Assembly: GCA_951799405.1 (NCBI GenBank)
Contig: OX637361.1
Location: 10,886,170-10,950,169 of the forward strand
DNA length: 64,000 bases
Source: Agapetus fuscipes
Lineage: Eukaryota > Arthropoda > Insecta > Trichoptera > Glossosomatidae
Direction: 5' to 3'
Position numbers and translations under genes: made by a program. This document shows positions 51,036 to 59,599 of the stretch, piece by piece. The notes beneath the pieces are model-generated. The model saw only the letters and a list, made by a program, of their open reading frames with translations. It was not told where the DNA came from and searched no databases. The first letter of the stretch is position 1, and every line of letters starts with the position of its first letter.

Positions 51036-51284
51036 TCTTGACATACAATTTAAAAGTATCTAGTATTTTTTTCGATGAGGAAACGTCACAGGTATTTATG
51101 GCAAAGGTCCTTGGAAATCAGTAACACAATTTTAGTTTGTCTTTGCTCTAGCAACACGATCGTGTGAAGTCACAATTATTTTTTTATCGTACGAGCCAGT
51201 CAAGACAAAATTTCTTAAAAAATGTAAAAGGTAGTAGTAGATTTTTGTTTCGAAGCCACAGTAAAAAAACGGGTCACTCAGTGT
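51036..51284. other. no feature recognised
   Basis: Unassigned AT-rich sequence between a V3 copy and decayed LINE coding. Confidence 0.35.
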
Positions 51285-51605
51285 ATCCCAAACAGACTGA
51301 GAATGTGCCGAAGAGCCATTGAAAGAAGGATACTGGGAATCAGTCTCAGAAACCAGCAGATCCGTAGACGCACTGGTGTAACTGATGTCATACAGCGAGT
51401 GGCCTGCTGAGACAAGATCATGACAAGTGACCAAAAAGATCGTCCAGTGGCGACCCAGGATGTTCAAACTAAGGTGGTTGGACAACATCAATAGAACAGG
51501 AGGCAGAAACACAGCGGCTGATAGACAGGAATGGAGAGGATTGGAGGAGACCTACGTCCAGGAGTGGACTGAGAAAAGCTGAGGAAGAAAAAGGAAGAAC
51601 AAAGA
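51285..51605 (+). pseudogene. Decayed LINE RT C-terminus
   Basis: The plus strand reads RLRMCRRAIERRILGISLRN and QQIRRRTGVTDVIQRVA, then stops. The ERRMLGISLRD-x-IRN and RRTGVTDV motifs are characteristic of a widespread arthropod LINE protein. Later pieces include WDDI-like and W-L-E-x-Y-V-Q-W segments out of frame. Confidence 0.75.
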
Positions 51606-51916
51606 GTAGCAGATCTTTAAAAGTAAGTAGACGAAGAATAATAGTTTTCTTAACTCTCAACATGAGTTTGGAGTAGTGATTGCTTTAGTCTCCACGGGTG
51701 GTTCTCGATATACTGCGAGCCAGTATGCTAGGAATGAAGTGATTGGGCTATTTGACGTAAAGGCTTGATAATTTCATCCAGGCTCCACAATTTTAGGATT
51801 TCCCCTCGGCCAGGTGTGATCATGCTCCGAGTCTCTCATTAAAATAGCTCCTCTTTATGGGCGCACCAGCGCGCACCGGGATTCCTGGCTAATTTAATGA
51901 GTCATGCACCGATCAG

Positions 51917-52073
51917 GGCTGGAAGTCTCATCACCACGGTAATTCTTGCCTTCCGAATATCGGTTATATTTGTATGAAGAGTAATCACTTGTGGCCATCT
52001 TAGATTGACGGTCTTCATACAAATATCCGATATTCGGAAGGTGAGAATTACCGTGGTGATGAGACTTCCAGCC
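51917..52073. mobile_element. Hairpin MITE
   Basis: Arms 51917-51980 and 52012-52073 are reverse complements (GGCTGGAAGTCTCATCACCA at the outer end), with two substitutions and one 2-base indel, around a 31-base loop. No target duplication or second copy is visible. Confidence 0.65.
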
Positions 52074-52120
52074 GTTTTAAAATCATTGTCTCACAGTGAT
52101 ATTTCATTCGCATAAGTAAA

Positions 52121-52280
52121 CGCAACTAAGCTACACACATAGTGTATCTTCTTGCCGCGTTCTCCTTGAAGGGGTCTCATGTGATTAGTGGAACCTATTT
52201 ATTTTTACAGCTAAATACGGTAAAAACCTCCACTGCAGTTGAAGTGTGGGTTTCCCAGCTCCCGAGGGGGCTGGTACTAT
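52121..52280 (-). mobile_element. SINE S1, 3' half
   Basis: Only the end distal to the head is present, from ACTATGTGTGTAGCTTAGTT to GGGAGCTGGGAAACCC on the minus strand. Confidence 0.8.
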
Positions 52281-52315
52281 TTTTTTTTCTGAAATAGCGA
52301 ATTAATGTAAAGTAT

Positions 52316-52548
52316 AATGGCTGTGGGAGTCAAGTTGTTTGTTCGACTAGCATGTATGTTGAACAGAATAAAGTTGGTTCGAATCACGCCTGGCCCATTA
52401 TTTGACCATAACTTCGACGCTGTTTCAACATGCCATTACATGCACACAAACTTCTGCTTTCGCATGAAGACAACTGGCCAGGAAAAATAGGTTGGTGAAT
52501 TGCATTCTCCTTCACAAATGTATTTAAAAAAATAAAGAAATTAGAAAG
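52316..52548 (+). mobile_element. SINE S3
   Basis: It has a degraded A-box end (GGCTGTGGGAGTCAAG), a B box TTGGTTCGAATCACGCC, then CTGTTTCAACATGCC, CAACTGGCCAGGAAAAAT, GGTTGGTGAATTGCATTC and an A-rich tail. Confidence 0.85.
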
Positions 52549-53067
52549 TGCCGTTTTTGCGTGTGTCACACCTCACGGAGCGTGTCAAAAACGGATAAGA
52601 TATTTAGATGCATTTGTAGTCATCCTTTAAAGATACGGTTCCACACGGTTCACAGCCTCAGCAATGCGGAACAAGATTGAGAATTAGAAAACAGAAACTG
52701 CGTGTAAGAGTTTGAGTCAGACTTCTTTTGAAGTTGTTACACCGTCGCACAAAGGCTTCCTTCCCTCTGGCTGTGCGGGGAATGGGGATATCGATCCGCG
52801 CCCCCAGCGATACACACGGTATGCTAATCAGCCTGCTCCACTTCTGCCAAGGTCAGCGCGAAGAAGGGCGAGACGAAGAGTTGGAGAAGTATGAAGAAAA
52901 GTTGCGGAAGAAAGACACAACAAAGAAGAAGAAGAAGTGTCTCGAGTATGAAAATTTACGCATCTGGATTGCGTAACTCGGAAATGTATGGATTGTACGA
53001 CGGCACAACTAGATAGTGATTTAGTTTCATACAGTTTATCGATTTACGCTAATCTAGGTGAGTGTAC
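52549..53067. other. no feature recognised
   Basis: It holds a GC-moderate part (52740-52870) with frames of 60 to 82 codons in two phases and an AAG-rich stretch at 52890-52935. No domain is recognised. Confidence 0.35.
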
Positions 53068-53370
53068 GCAAACGCAACTAAGCTACACAATATGTAGTGC
53101 AACTTCTTGCCGCATTATCCCCGAAGGGTTTCGCATGTGGCGAGTGGAACCTATTTATTTTTACAGGCAAGGGGGCCAGCATTACGCCAACCACTTTAGT
53201 TGAAGTAGGGGTATTTCTTGTGAAAGCTGAGTAAATCTTGCCGGTATTTTATTTTGGGAATTGAAATAAACACCGAAAAGGGAAATAATTTTTGACACCC
53301 TCGGTGGAATTCGATCCCCAGCTCACGGCATGGAATGCAAGCACTCTACCAACTGAACTATCGACCGGGC
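53068..53370 (-). mobile_element. SINE S1, near full length
   Basis: The minus-strand head is GCCCGGTCGATAGTTCAGTT, with a B box GGGGATCGAATTCCACC. The 3' end CTACATATTGTGTAGCTTAG lies before a GCGTTTGCG run. Confidence 0.85.
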
Positions 53371-53509
53371 AATGATAAGAAATTTTCGTAGTATAGAAAA
53401 TATCGTAGAGTATGTAAGCAAATTTACTTACATTTTTGTGATAAAAAAAGGAAAAAGGACTCAAAAACGTTTCTTATCAGACATGTTTCCTGAATTTTTA
53501 TTAAATCAG

Positions 53510-53730
53510 TTAAGCGGTTTTAGAATCCATATGGATCATATGTCATCGGTGTCTCAAAATACAACGCAACGCAACACACACGACAGCACTGCGCAGCTAA
53601 CGGCCCTGCAACCGGACAAGGACAACTGCCACATCAACAACACCTCTGCGGCACTATAACAAGTGTCATAGACCCTTAGAGTCTCTTGAATCTAGGGAGT
53701 CTCCCGCACAGGCTTTCTTAAAAATAAACA
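53510..53730 (+). pseudogene. Jockey-like LINE C-terminus and 3' end (family D)
   Basis: It reads SSVSQNTTQRNTHDSTAQLT then DKDNCHINNTSAAL-stop, then TGTCATAGACCCTTAGAGTC, matching 2.7-2.9 kb. A short in-place duplication of AGTCTC...AGTCTC is visible near 53678-53704. Confidence 0.6.
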
Positions 53731-54190
53731 ATAAAAATTGAATTGTATTCATTAGTGACTGTTACTTCATTCGTAGACTAAAAGCTAGAAATTCGGCAAA
53801 ATATTTCGTCCTGTTTATGAAATTAATTTCTCTCACTCTCTAGGTATGAGATCTTCAAAGACTTGTCTAATGCATCAGGACCGCAGAACTGTGGAGGAGA
53901 TATACAAGCAACTAAAAGCGTAATGCGGCCCGCTAAGTGTCGGTTACAAAATACTCAAGCACAAACATTACGTGTAAAATTAACCGTAGACTTTTAACAT
54001 ATTGTTTGGTTACTAAACAGAGCACCCGGTGTGCGTTTTAGTTTGCATACATTTTTGGTTGAGTTTAAACGTGAACCAGTCTAGTATATACAATATTATT
54101 ATGTGGTGAGAGATACCTATGAAAGTCTACGAATTACCTCCTTGCTTTTCTGTGAGCCTGATACCGAGGTAGATTGAAATGTGATGTTTT
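53731..54190. other. no feature recognised
   Basis: Unassigned AT-rich sequence. Confidence 0.35.
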
Positions 54191-54194
54191 TTGA

Positions 54195-54715
54195 AGATTG
54201 AGGATTATTTAATTTTGTGTGAATTACAGCTCAAGAGCAAGCTTGTCCATCTGTATACAAAAACTCATTTGCTTCAAAGCTGGATGGACTTTTGATGACT
54301 GGTCTTTGGAAAAGGCAAATGATTTCTTTAATGCAGCTAAAAGCATATTATTAAAATTAACTCATACTTATCTACCATGGCAGACAGAGTGGAGACAAAA
54401 GCAGACACTTCAGGAACTAAGAGCCTAATCCAAACATCAGAGATGACTTTGCTGGAAAACACCAAGCCAAAGGAACTCAGAAATTAAAAGCATGTGTGAT
54501 ACAGAGGATATCAATAGATATGGTATGAAGAAGAGACGGTTTTGAATGGACCACGTGAGTGAAAATAAATATTGTCACTCCTGAAATACTAGACGGCCAG
54601 CAAGATGGTAAAACAGCTAGTCCTAAACAAATCTAATATTTTTTATGAATAGCCGGGAATCAAACTCTTAACCTTCCGTTTACGATTTTGTAGCGTTTAC
54701 TACTACACTGCTCGA
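54195..54715 (-). mobile_element. SINE S2, diverged, split by unassigned sequence
   Basis: The body at 54195-54365 (CAAAGCTGGATGGACTTTTG) and the head at 54640-54715 (GGGAATCAAACTCTTAACCT, minus orientation) are separated by about 270 bases. That interval may hold decayed LINE coding. Confidence 0.55.
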
Positions 54716-55044
54716 TGGTAGTCTTTAAAAAGATCTGTTAAAATATACGAGGATCTCAGAAATGTGAAGAGATGTAGCTTACACTAACTCGTTAAGTGTT
54801 GGCATGTATTTGTTGTACATAATATACCTCTTCGCCCTTCTGCGCTCTCGATACCTCTGTGTGGGATCCCAAGGGATGAATGCGGAAGGCGATGAAGTGA
54901 GGGAAGGTAATGGGATATAAGGATGGCAGACGAATAGAGAGATTATCACAGACTACTCGTATTATGTATATAAACGTCAATGCGTGAATAGCGTGTATAT
55001 TTCGGTGCAAAGAAATTTACTTGCCACTAACAAAAACATTAAAA

Positions 55045-55262
55045 TTTACAAAAAAAGCACAATGAGATGGTTTGGACATCTTGAAAGAAGACATCTGGGG
55101 AAGACCGAGGACGAAATGAATAGATCAAATAGGTGAGAGTGCAAAAAGATGGAACCGGCAGACTGAAAATTAGAGAAGAGTTTGTACTTATGTGGAAAGT
55201 TATGAGTGTTGAAGAGATGAAAGAGATATGGCAGGACAGAAAAAAAATTAGACTCATCTGAG
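55045..55262 (+). pseudogene. LINE C-terminus related to the V3 LINE
   Basis: With one frame change it reads STMRWFGHLERRHLGKTED, RWNRQTEN and then KVMSVEEMKEIWQDRKKIRL-stop. The VMSVEEMKE-x-x-x-DRKK end matches VMTLDEMKEVCKDRKKWR of the V3 LINE but is clearly diverged. No V3 sequence follows. Confidence 0.65.
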
Positions 55263-55475
55263 AAGGTACCGACTACTCCTAGTAGAACGGCTTCAGGATA
55301 AAGTAGCTATATGACAGTAGAAGTAAGTGCGAGAGGCAAATGCCAAATAAGGTCGAAATTGATAATAATAATAATAATAAAATTTTCTAATGTTTGCACA
55401 TTCACCGAGTGAAAATTCATTTTTAATTTAATAATTAAAAAAAATTAAAATAAAGTATTTTAATTTTAAAAACTT

Positions 55476-55532
55476 CAGTTAGCCTCTGAGGATGAACCGA
55501 GCAGGTTCGACAGCGCTTAGGCATTATAACTC
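55476..55532 (+). ncRNA. Hammerhead-ribozyme-like motif with long helix I
   Basis: Plus strand: AGUU-A-GCCU; core CUGAGGA (55486-55492); extra U; helix II GAACC-GAGCA-GGUUC (5 bp); GACA where GAAA is expected; palindromic AGCGCU; U17; AGGC, then AACU. Helix I pairs GCCU with AGGC directly at the core, and AGUU with AACU beyond an internal loop. The A14-to-C change would be expected to kill cleavage. Architecture matches the motifs at 14.4, 14.7 and 40.5 kb. Confidence 0.5.
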
Positions 55533-55587
55533 ATATGTGAAAATAAAAACTATGGGTTTTTTTAAATACTTTTTTTAATTATTAAAT

Positions 55588-55775
55588 TAATAATAATAAT
55601 AATTGGACAATTTGTATACAGCGCCGTTTAGTGGCACTAGCCACCCCAAGGGCGCTTTTATGTGTTGAAGCTTCTGTTAAACAAATGTGTCTTAAGCAAC
55701 TTCCTGAAACTGACAACACACCAATACTTCCCTATGATTTTCTTTTTAACTATCAGCAGGATCCTTTTCAAAAAG
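55588..55775 (-). pseudogene. 5'-truncated L2/CR1-like LINE, 3' end
   Basis: Minus strand: FRKLLKTHLFNRSFNT-stop, then AAGCGCCCTTGGGGTGGC, AACGGCGCTGTATACAAATT and an (ATT)n tail. Confidence 0.75.
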
Positions 55776-55901
55776 TGGAGAGAGATTTGACAAAAAGATT
55801 GGCAGTTAGTTCTTGTCAACCAGATCATTGATGGGTAGAAATAGAAAGAAAAATAAAAACTATCAGTGTGCCAAGTATACAAAATTCCGTAAATCTCACC
55901 T

Positions 55902-56166
55902 ACGCAACGCAACGCAACTAAGCTACACATATAGTGTAACTTCTTGCCTGCGTTATACCCGAAGGGGTCGCATGTGGCGCTTCGGGACTTATTTATTTTT
56001 ACAGGTAAGGGGGCCGGCCTCATACCAACCACTTTCAGTTGAAGTAGGGGCTCCCCAGCTCCCGGGAAGCTGGTTCTCATTTCTTGTGAAGGCTGAGTGA
56101 GCCTTTGAGATCGAACCCTTGCTCTCGACATGGAATGCAAGCATTCTACCAATTGAGCTATCGACT
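55902..56166 (-). mobile_element. SINE S1 with internal deletion
   Basis: The minus-strand head is AGTCGATAGCTCAATTGGTA. About 75 bases are missing between GGTTCGATCTCAAAGG and CTCACTCAGCC. The breakpoints almost match those of the copy at 9.42 kb. It abuts an S2 copy at 56167. Confidence 0.85.
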
Positions 56167-56338
56167 AAGGCTGGATGGCCCTTAGGTGACCGGTCATTGG
56201 TAAAGGTTTATGAATTTTTCAACCCAGCGAAGAGCAAATTTGAAAATATAAATGGTATATTTTTTGTGCTTCGCCGGGAATCGAACCCACAACCTTCCCA
56301 TTCAGAATCCGAAGTGTTACCACTGAACTACGGACCGG
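56167..56338 (-). mobile_element. SINE S2, head half
   Basis: Minus strand: ATCCGGTCCGTAGTTCAGTG, a B box GGGTTCGATTCCCGGC, and a body to GGGCCATCCAGCC, cut where S1 starts. Confidence 0.85.
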
Positions 56339-56408
56339 ATTGCGTAAATCGAAAATGTATGGAATGTACGACAACACAACTAAAGAGTGATTTAGTTTCA
56401 TACAGAAC

Positions 56409-56650
56409 CTACCCTTAGTACGAGTAGCAAAACTTTAGTAATGTAAAGTTTACGGCAATTATTAAAGTGTGTTTCCCCCCAAAATCTGCCGTTTTTGTTT
56501 GTTTGAACTTGATTCTCTTCATCACTGTAACTCTTTTGCTAAGACCATAAAGTGTAAGAAACAATAACGGCAGATTTTGGGAGAAATCACTCTTTAATAT
56601 TTTCTGTAAACTTTACTTCTCTCAAGTTTTGCAACTCGTACTAAGGGTAC
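56409..56650. mobile_element. MITE with TA target duplication (family M1 relative)
   Basis: The ends CCCTTAGTACGAGTAGCAAA and (inverted) CCCTTAGTACGAGTTGCAAA extend to about 60 bp of inverted similarity, flanked by TA. A second nested inverted repeat (AAAATCTGCCGTT) lies inside. It is related to 29.28 kb. Confidence 0.8.
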
Positions 56651-56935
56651 AGTTTACAGAAGTACGCTATGGAGGTGTGTGTACGCAATGCTTTATTTAT
56701 ACTTGGGGTACTGGAAATAAAATGCGTTTGTGTTAATATTTCAAGAAACAAAGTATACCTTTTACATGAATAAAGGTAAGTAGGAAGTAAGTATCGACTG
56801 AAACATGTCTTTATGGTATAATTTCTAACACCTTATGCTGTAGATATCGATATATAATGGACTCGACGAAGATACCACAAACGCCATACAGCTATGTTTC
56901 TAGGGTCAACAAAAAAAATTGTTATGGGTTACAAA

Positions 56936-57054
56936 GTCAACGACGATACCATGTTGAAAGCACCGGTTCTTATCAGATCACCGAAGTTAAAAGCAACATT
57001 GGGCGCGGATGCTACTTGGATGGGTGACTGCTAGGTACACCGCGTGTTGTTGGC
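56936..57054 (+). pseudogene. 5S rRNA pseudogene
   Basis: At 119 bases it has the 5S order: GTCAACGACGATACCATGTT, AAAGCACCGGTTCT, GATCACCGAAGTTAA, GGGCGCGG, TACTTGGATGGGTGAC and CACCGCGTGTTGTTGGC. The terminal stem is nearly intact. Departures from animal 5S: two extra A after GAAGTT, changes in the GTCCGATC-like loop, and CTAGGTACACC where CTTGGGAACACC is expected. It lies alone and is joined to a SINE, so it is a retroposed or SINE-related copy rather than a working gene. Confidence 0.8.
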
Positions 57055-57061
57055 ATTTCTT

Positions 57062-57190
57062 GGACCGGTCTGTAGTCCAGTGGCAACACTTCGGACTCGT
57101 AAATGGAAGGTTGTGGATTCGAATCCCGGCGGAGCACAAAAATATACCATTTATATTTCAAAATGTGCTCTTCGCTGGGTTGAAAAATTC
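57062..57190 (+). mobile_element. SINE S2, 3'-truncated, directly after 5S
   Basis: GGACCGGTCTGTAGTCCAGT and GGATTCGAATCCCGGC are intact A and B boxes. Only 7 bases (ATTTCTT) separate it from the 5S sequence. It ends at GGGTTGAAAAATTC. Confidence 0.85.
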
Positions 57191-57314
57191 TGTTAATAGA
57201 CCACTTACTTCGTGTGGCTGTTTAAATATATATATTTTTTTCAAATTTATGTATTTATTTGCTAATTCAATTTAGTTTTTTCAACTAAAGTCAAAATATT
57301 GTATGTCCTCAGTT

Positions 57315-57412
57315 TTGGTTTATTAACATTTCGGCAACCCTGTTTTAAAACATACAAAACTATCGATCTCTTGCCCGGTTCTCTTCAGGCATTCTAAAGA
57401 CAGGGTTGTCAC
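57315..57412 (-). other. Possible hammerhead-like retroelement end, weak
   Basis: Minus strand: CAACCCTGTCTTTAGAATG, then CCTGAAGAGAACCGGGC and, after 50 bases, ACAGGGTTGCCGAAATGTTA. A CUGAAGA core, a 9-bp inverted repeat (CAACCCTGT / ACAGGGTTG) and CCGAAA occur, but helices II and III cannot be drawn as in the other loci. Confidence 0.25.
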
Positions 57413-57419
57413 AAGTCTC

Positions 57420-57980
57420 CTTATCCCCTCCCCCCACCCCCAAACAATGTGACTGCTCTCCCCAAAAGTGAGTCTTCCCCCCCCCCCCGAAATTGAGTCT
57501 TTCTCTGTCTTGGGGGTCTCAGGGTTGTCCCCAGAGGATCATAATTAGGTGGCCGAACGTTGCGTCCGAAGATAGTGCAAATAGATATCCTAAAGAGAGG
57601 CCTTTACCCCGTAATGCTCGCTATATGCGCACATCAATGGCAGAAACACAGCGGTTCTCAAAGACAGGGGTGACCCAGAATCTTGAATTTGTGGAAGGTT
57701 ACTCTCCTTTGGGGGGAAAAAAACTAATTTGTAGAGTCGTAATAATCATAGTCTTTCATTCCATCAAAAACTCTGCTCAACAAATGAGCATTGAGTGAGA
57801 TTGAAATAACAAATTGTTATCTGGATGTAGCCCCTTCTTCACTGCAGTCCGTCTTTGCAACATCGTCGTCAACAAGAATTTTTTTTTAGTATGTAAATAT
57901 TTATAAAAATGGACTTTCACTGTGTTAACAGATCAACACTAAAAAATATTGTAAATAGTATGTATAATAATTTATAATTT
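57420..57980. other. C-rich tract and unassigned sequence
   Basis: CCCCTCCCCCCACCCCC (about 57425) and a 12- to 13-base C run (57478-57490) are followed by a 101-codon frame with no recognised domain. No element is assigned. Confidence 0.4.
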
Positions 57981-57984
57981 AACT

Positions 57985-58365
57985 TACAAGGATTCATAAA
58001 CCTTTCCGATTCATATTCTAGCAGACGAGTTTAAGTTCACGCTTACACGTGCTGCATGGGTACTCACAGGATAAGACCTAAACTGAAATGAACATAATTC
58101 TTTGCCATAATTGAAATGAACATAATTCTCTTAGCAACTCTTGCCAACTGAAACAGAGGTGAAATTGACATTGATCCATATTTACAGTTTTACAGTATAT
58201 TTTAACACAAATGATAAATGGCATTCGACCATATAAAACAAACAATCTAACAATGAAACCAACATTTTAAATATTAAAGGCCTTGGCTTTAGCCGCCAAC
58301 ATTGCTGACCGACCGTCATTTTTTCCTGTCTATGCATGCTTAATGCTTATATCATTTCAATCAGA
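57985..58365 (-). mobile_element. V3 LINE 3' end, diverged
   Basis: On the minus strand DRKK-stop-RSVSNVGG-stop (about 58345-58280) is followed by a ~130-base UTR and a diverged V3 body to CCTTGTAAGTT. It is the fourth locus with coding end and V3 in the same order. Confidence 0.65.
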
Positions 58366-58419
58366 ATGATAACCTTATTTATACCATCTCTTTGGACCCT
58401 GAAGAGAATGGAGAAACTT

Positions 58420-58865
58420 AATTGGTTTACTTCGTACTTCAAACGAATAAAAAATAGGTACCATCCGTATATAACAAATCAAAAACAAAAACAACCACAA
58501 AGACAGTCGAGTAAAAAAACCGTTTACAAGTTATTTTCACCGTAGTACTTTGGAAAGCTCTGTGCAAGGGTTGTCACACGCGCGTATATATACATACATA
58601 TATATATAGCCGGATAATGCGTATGTACGGATATAGGAAGGCCCGTGATAGGACGGCGCGGCGGGTCCCTTTGACTTGGCACATCATTTCCACAGGCACT
58701 AGGGGTTTACGACTCCGTGACGTCACTATCCGTGCCAGCGGGCCGTGAACGGATAGTGAAAACGGATAAACGCACACATGCCAAGAAAATTCGAAACTTA
58801 GTTTTAGAAAACCAGTTTTTCGTACCTATTTTTGTTACAAGTTAAGTTGTATGTATCTTATTGTA
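58420..58865. other. Unassigned; (TA)n and a GC-rich palindromic part
   Basis: A TA-rich run lies at 58584-58608. Then CACTATCCGT and ACGGATAGTG (about 58721-58762) form a 10-bp inverted repeat around GCCAGCGGGCCGTGA. No family is recognised. Confidence 0.4.
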
Positions 58866-58869
58866 TTGT

Positions 58870-59150
58870 TAGCGAAGAGATCGCATTGGTGAGTGGAACC
58901 TATTTATTTCCATTAGTAAAGGAGACAGTTTTGCGTCAACTTGAATCACTCGAAGTTGGGGTTTCCCAGCTCGGTCTCATATCTAATAAAAGCTAAGTAA
59001 GCCATGGCGGTATTTTGATTGTTCAGGTTTGATGTAATATCAAAATAGGAAATCATTTCTGACACCTTTGGTGAGGATGGAAGCCTGGCCCGCTGGTATG
59101 AAAAATCATCAATGGTATGAAACGTAAGAATTCTGAGTTATCAAACGAAC
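58870..59150 (-). mobile_element. SINE S1, strongly diverged
   Basis: GTGGAACCTATTTATTTCC, AAGTTGGGGTTTCCCAGCTC and AGGAAATCATTTCTGACACC keep the family order. The head boxes are lost. Confidence 0.65.
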
Positions 59151-59242
59151 TACAAAATATTCTGTTATCCAGATGCAAGGTAACTCATATACAAAACGCA
59201 TTTTGTCTGTATAAATTATATTCAAGGCACTACAAGACATAT

Positions 59243-59496
59243 CGCTGCCTTAATTCTTGTTTGCCGTAAACGCCATTGAGAAAATTTTACATGAGCAATG
59301 TTTGCATGTGTACTGGACCAATGTGTCTTATGAAAAAAAGAAATTTATTTAAAAAATAATTAAAAGAACTCTCACATTATCGAGTTTTATGGCTTTTCTT
59401 AGCTCAGATTGTGTAGAGTTTGATTCTTAAGACAACTGCATGAAAAAGTCATATCTGACAAGATTGGCTTATACGGCAAACAAGAACTGGGGGAGC
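59243..59496. mobile_element. MITE family E, complete
   Basis: The left end GCTGCCTTAATTCTTGTTTG and the inverted right end GCTCCCCCAGTTCTTGTTTG match over about 25 bases. The interior, including CTCACATTATCGAGTTTTAT and AGCTCAGATTGTGTAGAG, recurs in part at 33.6, 34.8 and 36.9 kb. The target duplication is not clear. No coding. Confidence 0.7.
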
Positions 59497-59599
59497 AATA
59501 TGGTGTCATTAAATTTCAGTATTTTAGGGAGAAAAGTATATTTTCATAATTCAGATCATTTACGAGAAACACACAATCATCCATTAGAAATGTTATTCA

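Noticed and set aside
56936..57054. Functional 5S rRNA gene
   Set aside because: Two inserted A residues, loop changes and a damaged 3' arm. It is a single copy joined to a SINE with no T-run terminator directly after it.
5873..57190. Functional tRNA genes at S1, S2 and S3 heads
   Set aside because: A and B boxes are present, but the acceptor and anticodon stems do not fold as a mature tRNA, and each head continues into the same SINE body.
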